Below are positions 35,160 to 47,225 of a stretch of 64,000 nucleotides of DNA, one piece after another (position 1 is the first letter of the stretch; each line of letters opens with the position of its first letter). The notes under the pieces were generated by a model, which searched no databases, had not been told where the DNA came from, and worked only from the letters and a program-made list of their open reading frames with translations. The DNA lies in contig VTPC01091300.1 of the NCBI GenBank assembly GCA_011009095.1, positions 107,034 to 171,033 on the forward strand, read 5' to 3'. Source of the stretch: Ignelater luminosus (Eukaryota; Arthropoda; Insecta; Coleoptera; Elateridae). Position numbers and translations under genes: made by a program.

Positions 35160-35880
35160 TTTGCTTTTATTTTGCTTTGGCTCCTCTGTTTCAAGGTCTA
35201 GTGAAATGGAGTTGCCTGGATATTCCGACTGTTGGCCGATCTTTGTCAGCCATTTAACTTTAAGGATTTTTTACAAGATTTTACATAAATGGGATTGCCT
35301 TAGCTGTCATGTCAAAATAACTTATTTCGAATTGGAGATTTTTCAAAATGAACTTTTTGATCTGTTATTTAGGAAGTAATCAGGTTTTTGCTTCTTGGTT
35401 TCTGGTTAAATTCAAAAAATGTCGGTATATACGCATTAGTTTTGCTCACTTGGCACAACTAGACACTGAATAAAATAGCTGTGATTTTCTTATGTTTTTT
35501 CTTTTTGGTCTTTCTAGAGTTAGCAGATAAGTAATGTGTTTAGAGAATTTCATAAGATTCTTTTGCCATAGACTTGGCTTTTTGGCTCTCTCGTAAAATA
35601 TTTCTAAGTGTCTTATAAAAATTATTTCTCTACTTTTGTTTTTTTCTTCGTTCGTTTGTTCCAAAGCCCATTTAGATGAAGTTGCCTGGATATCCGATTT
35701 TTGCAAGGCGCTTATTTAGTCTTCTAAGGTTTTCTCACAAGATTTCATATTGAAGATTCTTTCCAAAATAAACTTTTTGATCTACTATGCCATATTAGAA
35801 AATAATTTTCGGCTTACTTTTGAAAGTTTTTGCCTTTGGTTTTTCTACTTATATCTGACAAGGTTGGTTGAATATTTGTA
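35160..35880. repeat. Diverged direct duplication, about 480 bp apart
   Basis: The segment 35205-35395 (GTTGCCTGGATATTCCGA, TTTTTACAAGATTTTACAT, AATGAACTTTTTGATCTG, then GTTTTTGC with a following GGTTT) is echoed at 35677-35845 (GTTGCCTGGATATCCGA, TCACAAGATTTCATAT, AATAAACTTTTTGATCTA, GTTTTTGCCTTTGGTTT). It adjoins a - strand RT block at 35917-36000, so it may be the duplicated downstream part of that LINE. Confidence 0.5.
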
Positions 35881-35916
35881 CTGTTCTTTTAGTAGTAGAA
35901 ATAAAGTAAGTCATCA

Positions 35917-36000
35917 ATTCATCATTAAGCAAATAAACATAAATAATACAGGTCCTCGACATAAACCTTGTGGTACTCCTACAGCAAAAGATTTAATTTG
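35917..36000 (-). mobile_element. Non-LTR reverse-transcriptase fragment (GVPQG block)
   Basis: The - strand reads QIKSFAVGVPQGLCRGPVLF and then FMFICLMMN before a stop, the RT block preceding the catalytic pair in Jockey/CR1-like elements. The catalytic pair itself is not visible downstream. Only this block is certain. Confidence 0.55.
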
Positions 36001-39000
36001 AGCTAATTTAATAATATAACTTAATTAATTCAAATATATACAACAAAATATTTTTCTCTTAATGCCAAAGATCGTTATTTACAGAACTTATATTCATTAA
36101 AAAGAAAATGGAAATAATAAACACAACCATTGTCTGGAAATAAAAAATCTTAATGGAACAACTTATACAATATTATAAGACGAAGTTAACGACCCTTATT
36201 AGCGACTTTCGAATTACCATTTGCTTTTCTACAATATTCATAACGTTCATACAGACTTTGCGTGCTTAAAAAGTAATAATGTTCACTGTTGGGGTATTTC
36301 AATAATATTTTGTTGAAAATTCCTGTGTACCCAGTTGTTTTAATATCCATGGAGGCTTTGTGGTTTTTATTTCAATGATACACCACCTGTGGTGACACGT
36401 GTGGAAATATGCAGTATGTTAAAACGATCAGCTTTATTGATGATATAATAGCCACTGCATATAATAACAGATTGTTCGTGTGTACGTGTGTGTTCGCACT
36501 CTCGCCAAGAGTTTTTCATTATTTTACTTATTTGTTCTATGTTGGTTTTTTAATGTGTACTTAATTTGGATTGCGTTTTCTCATTTCTTTGTTTGGTTTT
36601 ACATTTCGGGTAAACATTTTTAAATGTTAATAGCAGGACCAGAGGTAATCTAGAAAAAGGGGCAATTAAATAATACAAATGCAGGAAATTAATATTTAAT
36701 CTTCTTTTGGTAAAAAATAAACTTGATCACAGTTTTGCTATTAATTTGATGAGTTGGTATTTGCAAATACAAAACATGGGTACCACAAAATAAACACCGA
36801 TGTGAAATTAATTTTTCATTAATTCATTCATTATTGATATTTTGTCTATTTTGCAGATTCCAAATCAATATCCAATATGAATTGCTTTACAAACTGAAAT
36901 ATGTACTGACATTAATTTGGCTTTATTGCTTTTTTTTAAGAAAGAGATAGAAATGTCAGATTTGCGTTTGAAACTTAAATATTATGGGAAAATGTTTATG
37001 CAGAACACCGAAATAATATCATCGTAACGATGCGGAGGTTTTGATCATGAAACTTTGCTTAAACAAATATGTTAATGTTAATTCTCTGTTATTGTTTTTT
37101 ATTTCACATTTATCTTTTCCACTTTATTGCTATGGTTCCATTTAGCTCAAGAATTCCTAATGAGTTTATCCAAAAGTAAAATAACAATTTGGATATTTGT
37201 TCAGTCTGCTGAATTAGCTTAGCTTTATGTACTCTTGTTTGTTTTTCCGCTTCATTCGGTTTTATTTCCTGACATATCCCCCCTACATTGCTTTGTAGAT
37301 GTTGTAGATAATGCTCTGAACTCAAATGTAATAGATGCAAAAATAAAAACTTTTTGGCCCATTTTAATCCGATTAGATTTCATTATTTTGATCTAGAGAC
37401 TGGTCTTTTAAGCTTCTGCCAGCACTTATAACTTTTTGACTTTGCTAAACTCCTCAAACGAATTTATTGTCTATTGTCCCAAAGAAATTTTGGCTCAATC
37501 AATGTATTAAATAATTTGAACTCTGCATAAATAGCAAGTTTTACAAAAATATGCTATTCACTGATTTTGACCGATTTTTCTGAGCAAAACGAAGTTTGCT
37601 TTTTTTTAGTTTGAGTTTCCTAGATTGCAAATTAGCCAGAACTAAAGCAGAGAGCGATTAATCTTGGAGAAGATATCATTATGTTGATGTAAGTTAGTTT
37701 GCCAAGAAGATACGAGTGCTCAAAATGCAGACCAAAACTTGCCAAAATTTAATTTTGTAAAAATCTTGTGATTGAAAGAAATTTTTTCTATATGTAAATC
37801 TCAATTAATATCCTGAAAATCTTTTGACATTCATAGTAAACCAATGGTATCTCAATTATTTTTTCAAATTTCGTTTTTTTGGGTAGTCTGCTTCACTTAA
37901 TAATACCAAAGGCTTTAAAATCAGAATTGTTTGAAATCTTGCCTGCTATTTTGAACAACCACATTGTATATTCTACAAATGTATTGGAATACAGTTTAGT
38001 TTGATTTCCAATTTCCTCTTTACGCATCAAAATATTCATCCATACATCAATCAATTTCGCAGTTATTAATCTCACTCTATTACAAACTGTATGGCTTTTT
38101 TATTTTATCTAGTGGTTTTTGCTACGCCAATGTGTTTATAAAAATATTTATTTAACTTCTTTGCTTTATGTCAATTTAACTGTTCCGGATGAATATTCAT
38201 GAAAGTCTTTATATTACGTTGTTGACTAAAAATAACTGTAAAAGCTTTTTATTTTATTGGAATAAATACGAGAACGTTTGATCGAATTTTGTTATTTCAT
38301 ACTTGCGTACGGAAATAACCGAAACGAATATACAAACAGCATTTGTTTTGATAAATTTAGATACACTTTGGAATAAGGCCCAATTTCATTATTTGAAGAA
38401 AAAAAAACTGTAATTACGAAAAAAAACGGGGGATATATATTAAGCTCTAAAACGCATCGGGCGTTCTAAATTGCGTTAAAACAAATATCGAATTGTAAAC
38501 TGAAAAAGTCGGCTGACATCTGAAAACCCCCAGATGTATGTTATATTTATTGCAACCCTTTGACTTCTTGTTTCAAAGCGTATATCAATGTTGACAGTAC
38601 TATGTCATGATCAACCCCTTTACTGTTGTAAAGTGCATACAATCCACACGTTTACGTAAATGACGGTCTCTATAAAAGCGAAACATGTGTACTCGAGTGC
38701 AATCAATGCACTTTCGTAGACCTACAGTAATTGTTTAGAAATGGACGCAAAACGAAAATATTCACATCGTTCATTCCATTGAGTACTTCTGAATGCATTA
38801 TACATGAAAAGGTATTGATTTCGGACATTCGTCTGTTGCGTGGCGTCCTTTACAAAAAAAAAACACCGAGTCGCATTCACGACCTCATCAACAGTGGAAC
38901 CGAGTTCCTCAAAACGATAAATAAAACGCAAGGACTTCACTGGCCTGGAAAGTCGAAAAAGTCTTTTAGTTTTGTTCTGTTCTAAACTTCTAACTTAACT

Positions 39001-42000
39001 CGTTTAAGGTTCTTTTTGTAATAAGTATTTATTATAAAAGATTTTCTCTTGGGATTACCGAAATATTCAGGAAGTTGCACACTGAAAGGATTACAGTATA
39101 CATACATGAGTGTTAACCGATTTTGTGCGAAAGACAATAAACAGCAATTGGGTTTATGTTTTGCCTTTGGAATTATTTTGGTTATCGTATTTTACATAAA
39201 CTTTGTTTAGACTTTCTCAATTTTAATATTATTGTGCGAATTAAATTTGTTTTTTCAAGCATTTTCATGCTTTTAATAACTGAATTTGCTCAACTTACGT
39301 TTAATCATGTCTGAATTAATTTTTATATCTCATTATGAGCAATGAGAGAGTTCAAATATTAATTGGTTTTTATTCTCCAAATATCTTGAGCTTCCAATGA
39401 ACAAGCATTGCATTGTTGAACTTATAATTTTATTCGTTTTCAAAATCTTAAAATTTCATGAGACTTTGGTTTCAGAATAAAAGATTTTTGGTATGACTTA
39501 CTGTTTGCTATTTATTGCTTTTTGAAGTTTTGTGTAAGTGCACTGTATATTCCACTTGGTATTCTGAAACCATAACTTGGTAAGTTTGCTTTTGAGGCGA
39601 ATTACGCTACTTCATTATTTTGGGTGTTCGTATCTTATAATCGAGAATCTGTGAATCAGCATGTATCCAGTTTTTATGAGCAATCTTTGATATACTGCCA
39701 ACATTAACTGCGCAATAAAAGATATTCGAGCTTTTTTCATATTCCATTTAGACCACCTGGAGTAATGCCTTGATTTTATATTTTCGCTCCAAGAGGTTTT
39801 AACGTCTTAGCTCTTCCTACTGTAGGCGACAGCTCAACCACAGATTTATTTAAGTCAGACCAAGACTTTGGGGGAGCTGAAGAATTTGATTTCTGTATTA
39901 TGCACATTTTCGATAACACGTGCTGATACTCAAGAAACAATTTTGAAGGTCATTGGTGAATTTCAGCTCCAAGGCATTGATGTTTTGGAAGCTCAGGATT
40001 TTTACTTTTTTAAAAGGTTTAGGTTTTTGCCTTATAAAAGTAAATCAGAATTTGAAGAAACTTTAAAAATCGACTGTTTACATTGCATCTGAAACACTTA
40101 CTCCAATACTTTGGGAATGTTAAACACCATAGCGAATGTTGCACATTTTTTGTAAACATTTGGTTCATCAAATTGATTCTAGGTGATTGCACTTTCTAGC
40201 AAACAGATAAAATTTATATTTTTTGCTTTGAAGCCATATTATGGTATGGTACAAAATCATAAGTTTGCCAAAAAGGCGAAAGCCATGCCTTATTTCTTTC
40301 TTCTTTATTCAATGTTTTTGGTTTTGCTGCCCTGCAGTTTTTCATGGTTCAATCACCTTTTCTTTTTATGTTGCTATGGTCAAAGTCTTCATTTTTAATA
40401 AGAAATGATCAGTTTTGGACTTCATTTTAATTATATTTCTATTTTCTCGTTTCTGTCTTATCATTCTGTTGTAGGTTAATTTTGCTTGGTCTGCCACCTT
40501 TCTTATATGACTGCGTTCTTCAGTATATATCCTGATCTTTGTTCAAGTTTATCCTCCTATCGTAGAACTCCTCACAGCATTATCAAAGGGTTGCAAATTC
40601 TATTAAGTTATCTAATCAAAATGATCTTGTCCAATAACGATGACTTGTTTTCGTCTGTTTTGTTCTGGTAGTCAGGACAAGACCTAGCATTGCAAATTCA
40701 ACAGTTTGAAAGCTATAACCAATGAGTCTACCAAAGGAACTAAAACGAAACAAATTGAATTGTTAAGCTGAATTTTCGATTTTTATATATCTTTTGGTCA
40801 ACGGATTTAATATTAGCTACAAAGTATCTTGTTAGTTTATGTCGAATAGCAATTGCTGATCATGATTTTTGTTTTTTTTTGCTATTCATTAATACTATTA
40901 CCAAAATCCCCAAAACTCAATCAGGCTAATTTACAATTTATTAATATGAAAATCTAAACAAGGAAGGTTTTCAGACATTAATGAAACTAGCAATTGTTTT
41001 TAATAAAAGAAATCATAAATAAAGTTCCTTTGAAATAAAATGGTTTATGTTTAAATCTGATCCTCTAAACCATCTAAAACTGTTGATACTTAGTTTTAAT
41101 TTCTAATAGAAAAAATTTCAGGATTGGATTAAGGTACTTTGTGAGCGTTTAATTAAGTAGTTTTCCGTTCATCTAGGGGTATAATGAGCTTAATCCCGAG
41201 GAGCAATGCCATTATGTTATTCTGCGCTAATTAATTCGGTTCCGACGCAATACGTAGCATTAATCAAAAGCTTTCCGCGTGCGCGTAAGGAGAAAATGTC
41301 ACATGCCTATATTCAAACTCGCGGAACGCTCCAGGAATTGGTTAGTGCGAAGTGTAATTATGTAAAGTAGTTTTATCTTAATTACTAGTCTTTAATTCAA
41401 AGACAGGTGAATAATAATTTGTACTGTTATAATGTCGATAATCTCAAAACACGTTTGACTTTTAAAAGTGTTTACTTTGACCTAAAGTTTCATATTTTCC
41501 TGAACTTTTTCGGTTGGGAATGTTTTCTCATTCGTCCGTGTCCAGTTAATTTTCACTAAATATTCTAGCGGAACATGCCAGACATTTTTATGATAAAATG
41601 TGAAATACTTTGTTAAATTCCGCGTGACGCTTTTGTTATAAAACAATGTCATATTAATAATATAATAGAAATGTAAGGACTGTGATCAAGTTTTACCTAC
41701 ACCTATCAATGCTTCAATCTAATATACTAAATTAACATTGTTCGTGAATTGTTGCTTAAATATGTATGTTATACCATTACGTTTTGCTCATTTGAATGCA
41801 TCTTATCATCCCTCCGACAGCTTACGTGCAATTATCGCATGGCTCACGCAAGTGGATCATTTACCAATTGTAATATTCCCCTGTCATACAGTGATTAATG
41901 GCGTATCAAAATTACTTGTTTAAGACTATTTATGCAGAGGCTGATGTGTTTAAAATCAAAATTGTCAAAAACACATTGAGATAGACACTTTTAAATTTGG

Positions 42001-42304
42001 TAATCAATACATTGTTTCAGGTTGTTTTCTAAACTTTTTATCGAATGGAATTTGCTGCTTTTTAAATCAAACACACATTTTGACCTCTTTTATAATATTT
42101 CCGTACGTAAATTCAGTATTCATTTTGTTCTACATTAAATATATGTATATATTGTCCTGGTAAATAGATTTTTAATGTAAAAATTTAATTGAATTGTTTC
42201 GCGCATGGAAAATGACAATTTCATCTTACAAATAGCTTACATGTTTGCATTCTACGTATAAATCATGGAGCTGAAAATGATCTTACCCGTACACCCGCTG
42301 ATGA
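36001..42304. other. Long AT-rich non-coding stretch
   Basis: No recognised gene, RNA or repeat. Less AT-biased patches near 38440-38900 and 41160-41350 (with GCGTGCGCGTAAGG) look like unique sequence. The small frames here, including a hydrophobic one within 40183-40398, lack the expected phase and context of the missing Lar signal-peptide exon, so I do not assign them. Confidence 0.45.
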
Positions 42305-42321
42305 CCCCACGTTGGGCGCCA
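42305..42321 (-). other. LTR-retrotransposon primer-binding site (tRNA-Lys type)
   Basis: On the - strand this is TGGCGCCCAACGTGGGG, a perfect 17-base complement to the 3' end of tRNA-Lys(CUU) with CCA. It marks the junction of a - strand 5' LTR (at higher coordinates, from about 42325) with the internal region (lower coordinates). The LTR start and any gag or pol coding are not recognisable, so the element is a remnant. No tRNA cloverleaf lies beside the motif. Confidence 0.55.
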
Positions 42322-43155
42322 AAATGGGGCAAAACGAAGCTAAAAATGTAAAAGCGAACTGTAAACCTAAAATTAATGCAAATATGGCGTAATAGACAAT
42401 ATACAGAATGTATGTTTGCTTTAACCAAACGAAGAAAGATCTCCCCCGAAAAGACTGAAGGAATGTAGAGAAGGAAATCAAGAAATAAAGAAATTTAAAC
42501 AAACTTGAAGGGATTAAATTATGGAATGCCCAAAAGAAGCAAAGAAAAGCACAAAATTTAAAGCAATACTGTTATAGCTCTGACGAGCAACAAGTGATAG
42601 GTTTGCAGAAAGTTAGATTAAACAACTACTGAAGTAAAATTTCCATTTTGGGTTTGATTATCCGTTATGTATACTCTACAGAAATCTTTAGAAGCAACAG
42701 CATGGCTTCAAATAAAGAGTTTAGATACAATTAATTCAATGGGCAGAGACACGGTTCCAACCAGCAATTTTCAAACAGACCTGTTCTTATAAGTTTCTTT
42801 TTTTAAGAATTATACATGGAATTTTAAAGTGAGAGATATGGTTTGATTATTCGTTGTCAACTCTAGCGTGCTGTCTTAGTGGATCACGAAACAATCCTTT
42901 CATATTCGAGCTTCCACAAGACATCTAGGATTAAAAAAGAAACTCAAATACCGACGACATTGCTATTATAGGCAATAGACAAATCTTAACCAGAGGAATG
43001 GGCTATCAAATGCAATAGATTGAGAAAACCTGATGTAGAATGAGAAGGATCAAATGAAGAAAACTGATCTTTGCTACTGAGACTAGAGCGCTTCTCTTTT
43101 TTTATCATTTTTGGGGTAGAAACAGTTGTTGCCGCCTGTGGTGACCACCAATCGG
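42322..43155. other. Non-coding stretch, possible LTR remnant
   Basis: This would be the - strand LTR belonging to the primer-binding site at 42305-42321, but I could not find terminal TG/CA ends or a second LTR. No gene seen. Confidence 0.25.
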
Positions 43156-43700
43156 GGTCGAACTAAGCATTTTAAGAGAGTTAAATACAAACACGTGTCA
43201 GTCTGCGCCCTTCATCAGCCTTTTTGAGAAAACTAAATACGAATGCGTGTCGGGCAGGGTCAGACTTCGCTCTTTAGAAGATTTCTAATAACGTTCTTAA
43301 GAAAACTAAATACGAAGACGTGTCGGGCTGCACCACTTTGGCAGTCTACTGTCGGGCTTTGCTTTTCATTAGCCTTTTAAGAAAAATAGATACGAACACA
43401 TGTCGAATTGTACCACCCAAAGGTCTACCTCCTGTGGCTCAATGTTGGGTTTTGCCTTCCATTAACCTTTTAAAAAGGACTAAATACGAACACATATAGA
43501 ACCCGATCAAACTCTGCCCTCTATTAACCTTCTTATGAAGACTTAATACGAATACGCGCCTGGTTGCGCCACTAAAGTCGAACTTCGGCCTCTATTAACC
43601 TTCTAGAGGAAGCCAAATAAGAACACGTGTCTGGCCAGGTCGGGCTTTGCCCTTTTAATAGCCTTCCTAAAAAAGCTGAATACGAACACGAATTGTGCTA
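43156..43700. repeat. Degenerate tandem repeat, about 8 units of 62-94 bp
   Basis: The unit begins TAAATACGAACACGTGTCGGGC, continues with a pyrimidine-rich TTTGCCCTTCATTAACC and ends CTTTTAAGAAAAC. Starts of the shared TAAATACGAA-type motif lie near 43181, 43235, 43308, 43388, 43482, 43544, 43614 and 43678. Unit length varies because the middle segment expands or contracts. The array is not continuously open in any frame. The left border GACCACCAATCGGGGTCGAA is a partial unit. Confidence 0.7.
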
Positions 43701-45754
43701 TGCCTTGTCTTATATCAAATGGGAGGGCGCAAAAATTTAAATTTGCCTTGAGGCACTTGATGTTCTGAAGCAGGCCCGAAGAAACAGTATTGGAATAGTA
43801 AAAAATCAGTTTACAAAAAATATTTGAAAGGCCCTTATCGGAAGCAGAAGAATAGACAAACACTGAAGCATATAGTAAGAAAAACACCAAGACGAAAATT
43901 CTGCAAAAACGTTCTAACAATGTGTTAAACATCCAAGAAAAAGAATAATCACCACACTACTTAGAATGTCAAAAACTCTACAGAGATTTAAAACGGTAAG
44001 AAACAAGACTAGATTCATAATGGTCTAAAACTCAAGAATTTCCTGACATTTCTTCAAGGAAGATGCCATGAGAGTGATGATACTAAGATGAAAGAATTTT
44101 GGCGACAATGAGATGCTGCCTATTGATACCATGCTGGTTCTTTGGACACAAAACAGTTTTCCATTTTACTTCAACATGATTTGTTAGACTCAATGACTGA
44201 ATTTGCTTTGTAGTAAATGTCGCAATTTTGTATAATTCATTTGGATTTTTCAAGATGATTTTGTCTTAAGAAAAAGAATTTTGCGACATTACTGTCTTGA
44301 AAATTCAAGAGCTTTATAGTCACTCGGTACTATTGTATTAATATAACTATTTCTACAAAAAATTGATAAATTACTTTTGATAACTACAAATAACTTAACG
44401 TGAGCAGCTTAATGAAGATATTACAGTTACAAAATTGTAATTGCCACCCTGTACATGAAGTATTTATTAAAATCTCGCACGTTTAAATTCTCGTTAAGTA
44501 CAAAATAATAACCGTTACCAAAAATAAAACATAATTCCCAAAATGGGCTGTAACAAAATTTGTGTGGAGTATTTTTACGTCATTATTTTTCTTTGTTGTA
44601 GCAAAATTGCGTGTTTATTTTTTGAGGTTAATTACAACGTCATCTTTATTGAGCTAACATAATCGAGGGATACCTTTGATGTTAAAACCTATTAGGAAAT
44701 TTTATGGAGAGTCCGTTTTTCATCCAACGAAGTGTCGCGTCGCGTTGTCGAATGCATTTTCTGGCAGTATATGCGGTTATTTCTCGAATCGATGTTGGCT
44801 CGAATCCTCGAATATCGAAATTTTGTGGAATTTATGTTTTTTATTTTATTTTAAAATTACCAAATCATTGTGTTTGCTTCTACTGTACACACATACACAC
44901 GAACTCCGCCGTGTTTGTTTTGGGAGATAATAATAAAAATGGACTCGTGTCCAGGTTTTTATTTTTATGTAAATTTATTTTATAAATCAAACATTTATTC
45001 CGCATTTGGGGCGTAATCTGTAACCGTCAAATTTTATCGGAAAACTCCAATCCGCTGATATACAGGTTAATGTTTTATTTCGAGCGTTATTTATGTTGGT
45101 CGCCGTGGTTGTGATTCAGAGAATATATATCTCACTTTTTGTTTGTTTCACTTTGTCAGTTTCACTTTGTTCTATATCAGATTACATTTTGTATTTTCCA
45201 ATACGCCAAGGTATATTGCGTGTGCATGAGTTGGTATACTAGTTGTGTAATTCAAAGTTTCTATCCTGTTTCATAATTGCAATTTTAATACCAGTACCTA
45301 CCTAGTTAGTCAGATCAACAGATTATATTTCATCTATTATCACAGAAAATTGAAAAATGAAACAGAATATACAATCAGCAAAGGAAAAAAACTTTTCATT
45401 TCCACGTTTAGTTTCCTCCTAACAATCCCGTCCTTTATTTCATAAGATAACTTTCATATCTAATAACTACCGAACCTTCCCTTTGATCTTTAATAACCGT
45501 CTTTTGAACTCCAACACAGTTTTACTGTAACAACAACAATAACTTTAGAAGTTCCAAATTAAACCAAGTCACACGTAGTAAGGGTCGTGTAATCCGCAGT
45601 CGTTTTGCAACCACCCCATGCACCGCAAGTATTCCGCAATCATCCTTAATCCATTTGAGCATCTTGAAGTGCTGTTTCAAACGGCGAGATTACTCCCCAG
45701 GTGTGCGAATTGTTGTCGAGCATGTTTTAATCCCTGCGTTTGTTTGTGTTACAG
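43701..45754. other. Non-coding stretch upstream of the Lar exon
   Basis: The last part ends in a good splice acceptor (TTTGTTTGTGTTACAG at 45739-45754). No second exon was recognised. The two overlapping frames at 44676-44985 lie in a less AT-biased patch but show no known domain. Presumed Lar intron, provided a more 5' exon exists. Confidence 0.5.
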
Positions 45755-45886
45755 ATCCCCCCGAAATCACACTAAAGCCACGCAACCAACAGGTCAAGGC
45801 TGGTGGAATTGCAGCGTTTTATTGTGCTGCCCGAGGCGATCCAACACCCGTTATCCAGTGGAAGAAAAACAGCAAACGAGTATCGG
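45755..45886 (+). CDS. Lar: Lar receptor tyrosine phosphatase, exon for first half of Ig domain 1
   Basis: This 132-base exon encodes the N-terminal half of the first Ig domain of the LAR-family receptor tyrosine phosphatase, a neuronal surface protein that guides axons and organises synapses. Visible are PPEITLKP, the B-strand Cys in AAFYCAARGDP and the C-strand Trp in VIQWKKN. The basic loop KKNSKR corresponds to the lysine-rich loop through which LAR-family Ig1 binds heparan sulphate (known for the family). It is flanked by TTTGTGTTACAG and GTAAGC and is phase 1 at both ends, the usual arrangement for Ig exons. The reading frame joins exactly with 57008-57169. The exon for the signal peptide must lie upstream and was not found. 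The open frame starting at 45655 is only an accident of intron sequence. Confidence 0.93.
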
Positions 45887-46599
45887 GTAAGCATTTTTCT
45901 CTGGTTTTCTAAAAATAGCTTATTGTGTAAACGTGCCTTATTATACTTCTACACTGATCGTACCTATTAAATATTTATATTAATTTGGGAAATGTTAAGC
46001 CGCTTGTCCCGAGTTATTTTTTAGGATATTGAACGGCAGCGGTTTATATTTCCACAAATAGCATTCCGGATCAACCCACATTGCTCTCGAAAAAATCGCT
46101 TAAACTCATAATTAAAGGAATAATTTTGCTTATTTTAATAATTTCGAGATGAGTTGTTTTTTGGAAATTTTAAGAATGCGCATTAAAAACATAAATGCGA
46201 CCTTTAATTTGAAAACGTGGGTGACCCTTAGAATTTAATATTCGTTTTTAGTAAGAAAGAAATTCCAAGAATCCTGCCTGTTCATTCCTAATTTCACTGC
46301 GACTAATTCTATAAGGTTCGCTCATTGCTACAATTATGTAGGTCTTTGTGTATATTTTTGTGTTGTGTTTTATACCGCGTGTCTCACGCAATATAAAACA
46401 TAATGCATTTCCCCACACAGAACATTCAGATTCCCAATGTAAAAATGATTTCAAACGAAAATCTGAGAGTGTGTGACCATTCTACCGCTGAGCTTATGAG
46501 AGCGACTAGTACATCCAGAGTTACATTTTTTGCAGTTTGATCAAAATGAATTAAAAAGCACTTTCTAATGGCTGTTGTTTTCTTATCGTTCAGAATACG

Positions 46600-47225
46600 G
46601 TCGCTGCGATTATATCAATGAAGATGGGCAGGACCATATTATTCAGTAGAGTGACTAGGCTAAAGCCCAAGACGCCAACATAAGGAATAGGCATTGAGTC
46701 GAATCTAATCGTCATATTCGTCTTTCTGTGTTTCATCAGTAGTAGAAGATCGAGTATCGATAAGAATCTCAGTCTCAGTCTCAGGTGAACCATATTTAGC
46801 CCGTCTGACTATAATTGCCTGCCGCTGGACTGGACAATATGGTTTACTTGCATCCGATTCTGAGCAACATACCAAAGTAAAGGCTTGGAGAACGATAAGA
46901 TTTGTTTTATGTAATTTCCAGGACTGGACAGATCTATTCTGATACGCCAAGAATCTAAGTCCGATCAGTTTGTATTTTTTGTTCAGTTAGACCGATGACA
47001 CGCAACGTCTTGGCGTGTGTCAGCTAATACTCTGGGTATATTACTAAAGCCAGCCAAGTTGCCTTAGTAACTCCTTTTGTCCTCTACAACTGACTATCTC
47101 AGGGCTCTTTGTATAACAGCTAAGAAAGCTAACCACCGAAAATTTGGTCAAACTTTAGGAATATCCAGAATTCAAGGTGATGAGGAAACGGATGCTCTGT
47201 CTAAAGTGAGATTATCCATTCCCCA
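46600..47225 (+). mobile_element. Probable LINE RNase H remnant
   Basis: Codons 47158-47205 read GISRIQGDEETDALSK, resembling the C-terminal GI-GNE-AD-LAK motif of the RNase H domain in R1/I-type LINEs. Upstream sequence is less AT-biased and may be more of the same element, but no further block is certain. The fragment lies within the Lar intron, same strand. Confidence 0.35.

Noticed and set aside
40183-40398. Hydrophobic frame as the missing Lar signal-peptide exon
   Set aside because: No splice donor in phase 1 at a suitable place and no resemblance to known Lar N-termini; hydrophobic frames are common in T-rich DNA.
42240-42321. tRNA-Lys gene suggested by CCCCACGTTGGGCGCCA
   Set aside because: Only the 3' 17 bases including CCA match. 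CCA is not encoded in eukaryotic tRNA genes, and no acceptor 5' strand, A box or anticodon arm precedes it. A retrotransposon primer-binding site on the other strand explains it.
45618-45912. 90- and 85-residue ATG-started frames over the Lar exon
   Set aside because: The start codons lie in intron sequence upstream of a clear splice acceptor; only 45755-45886 is exon.
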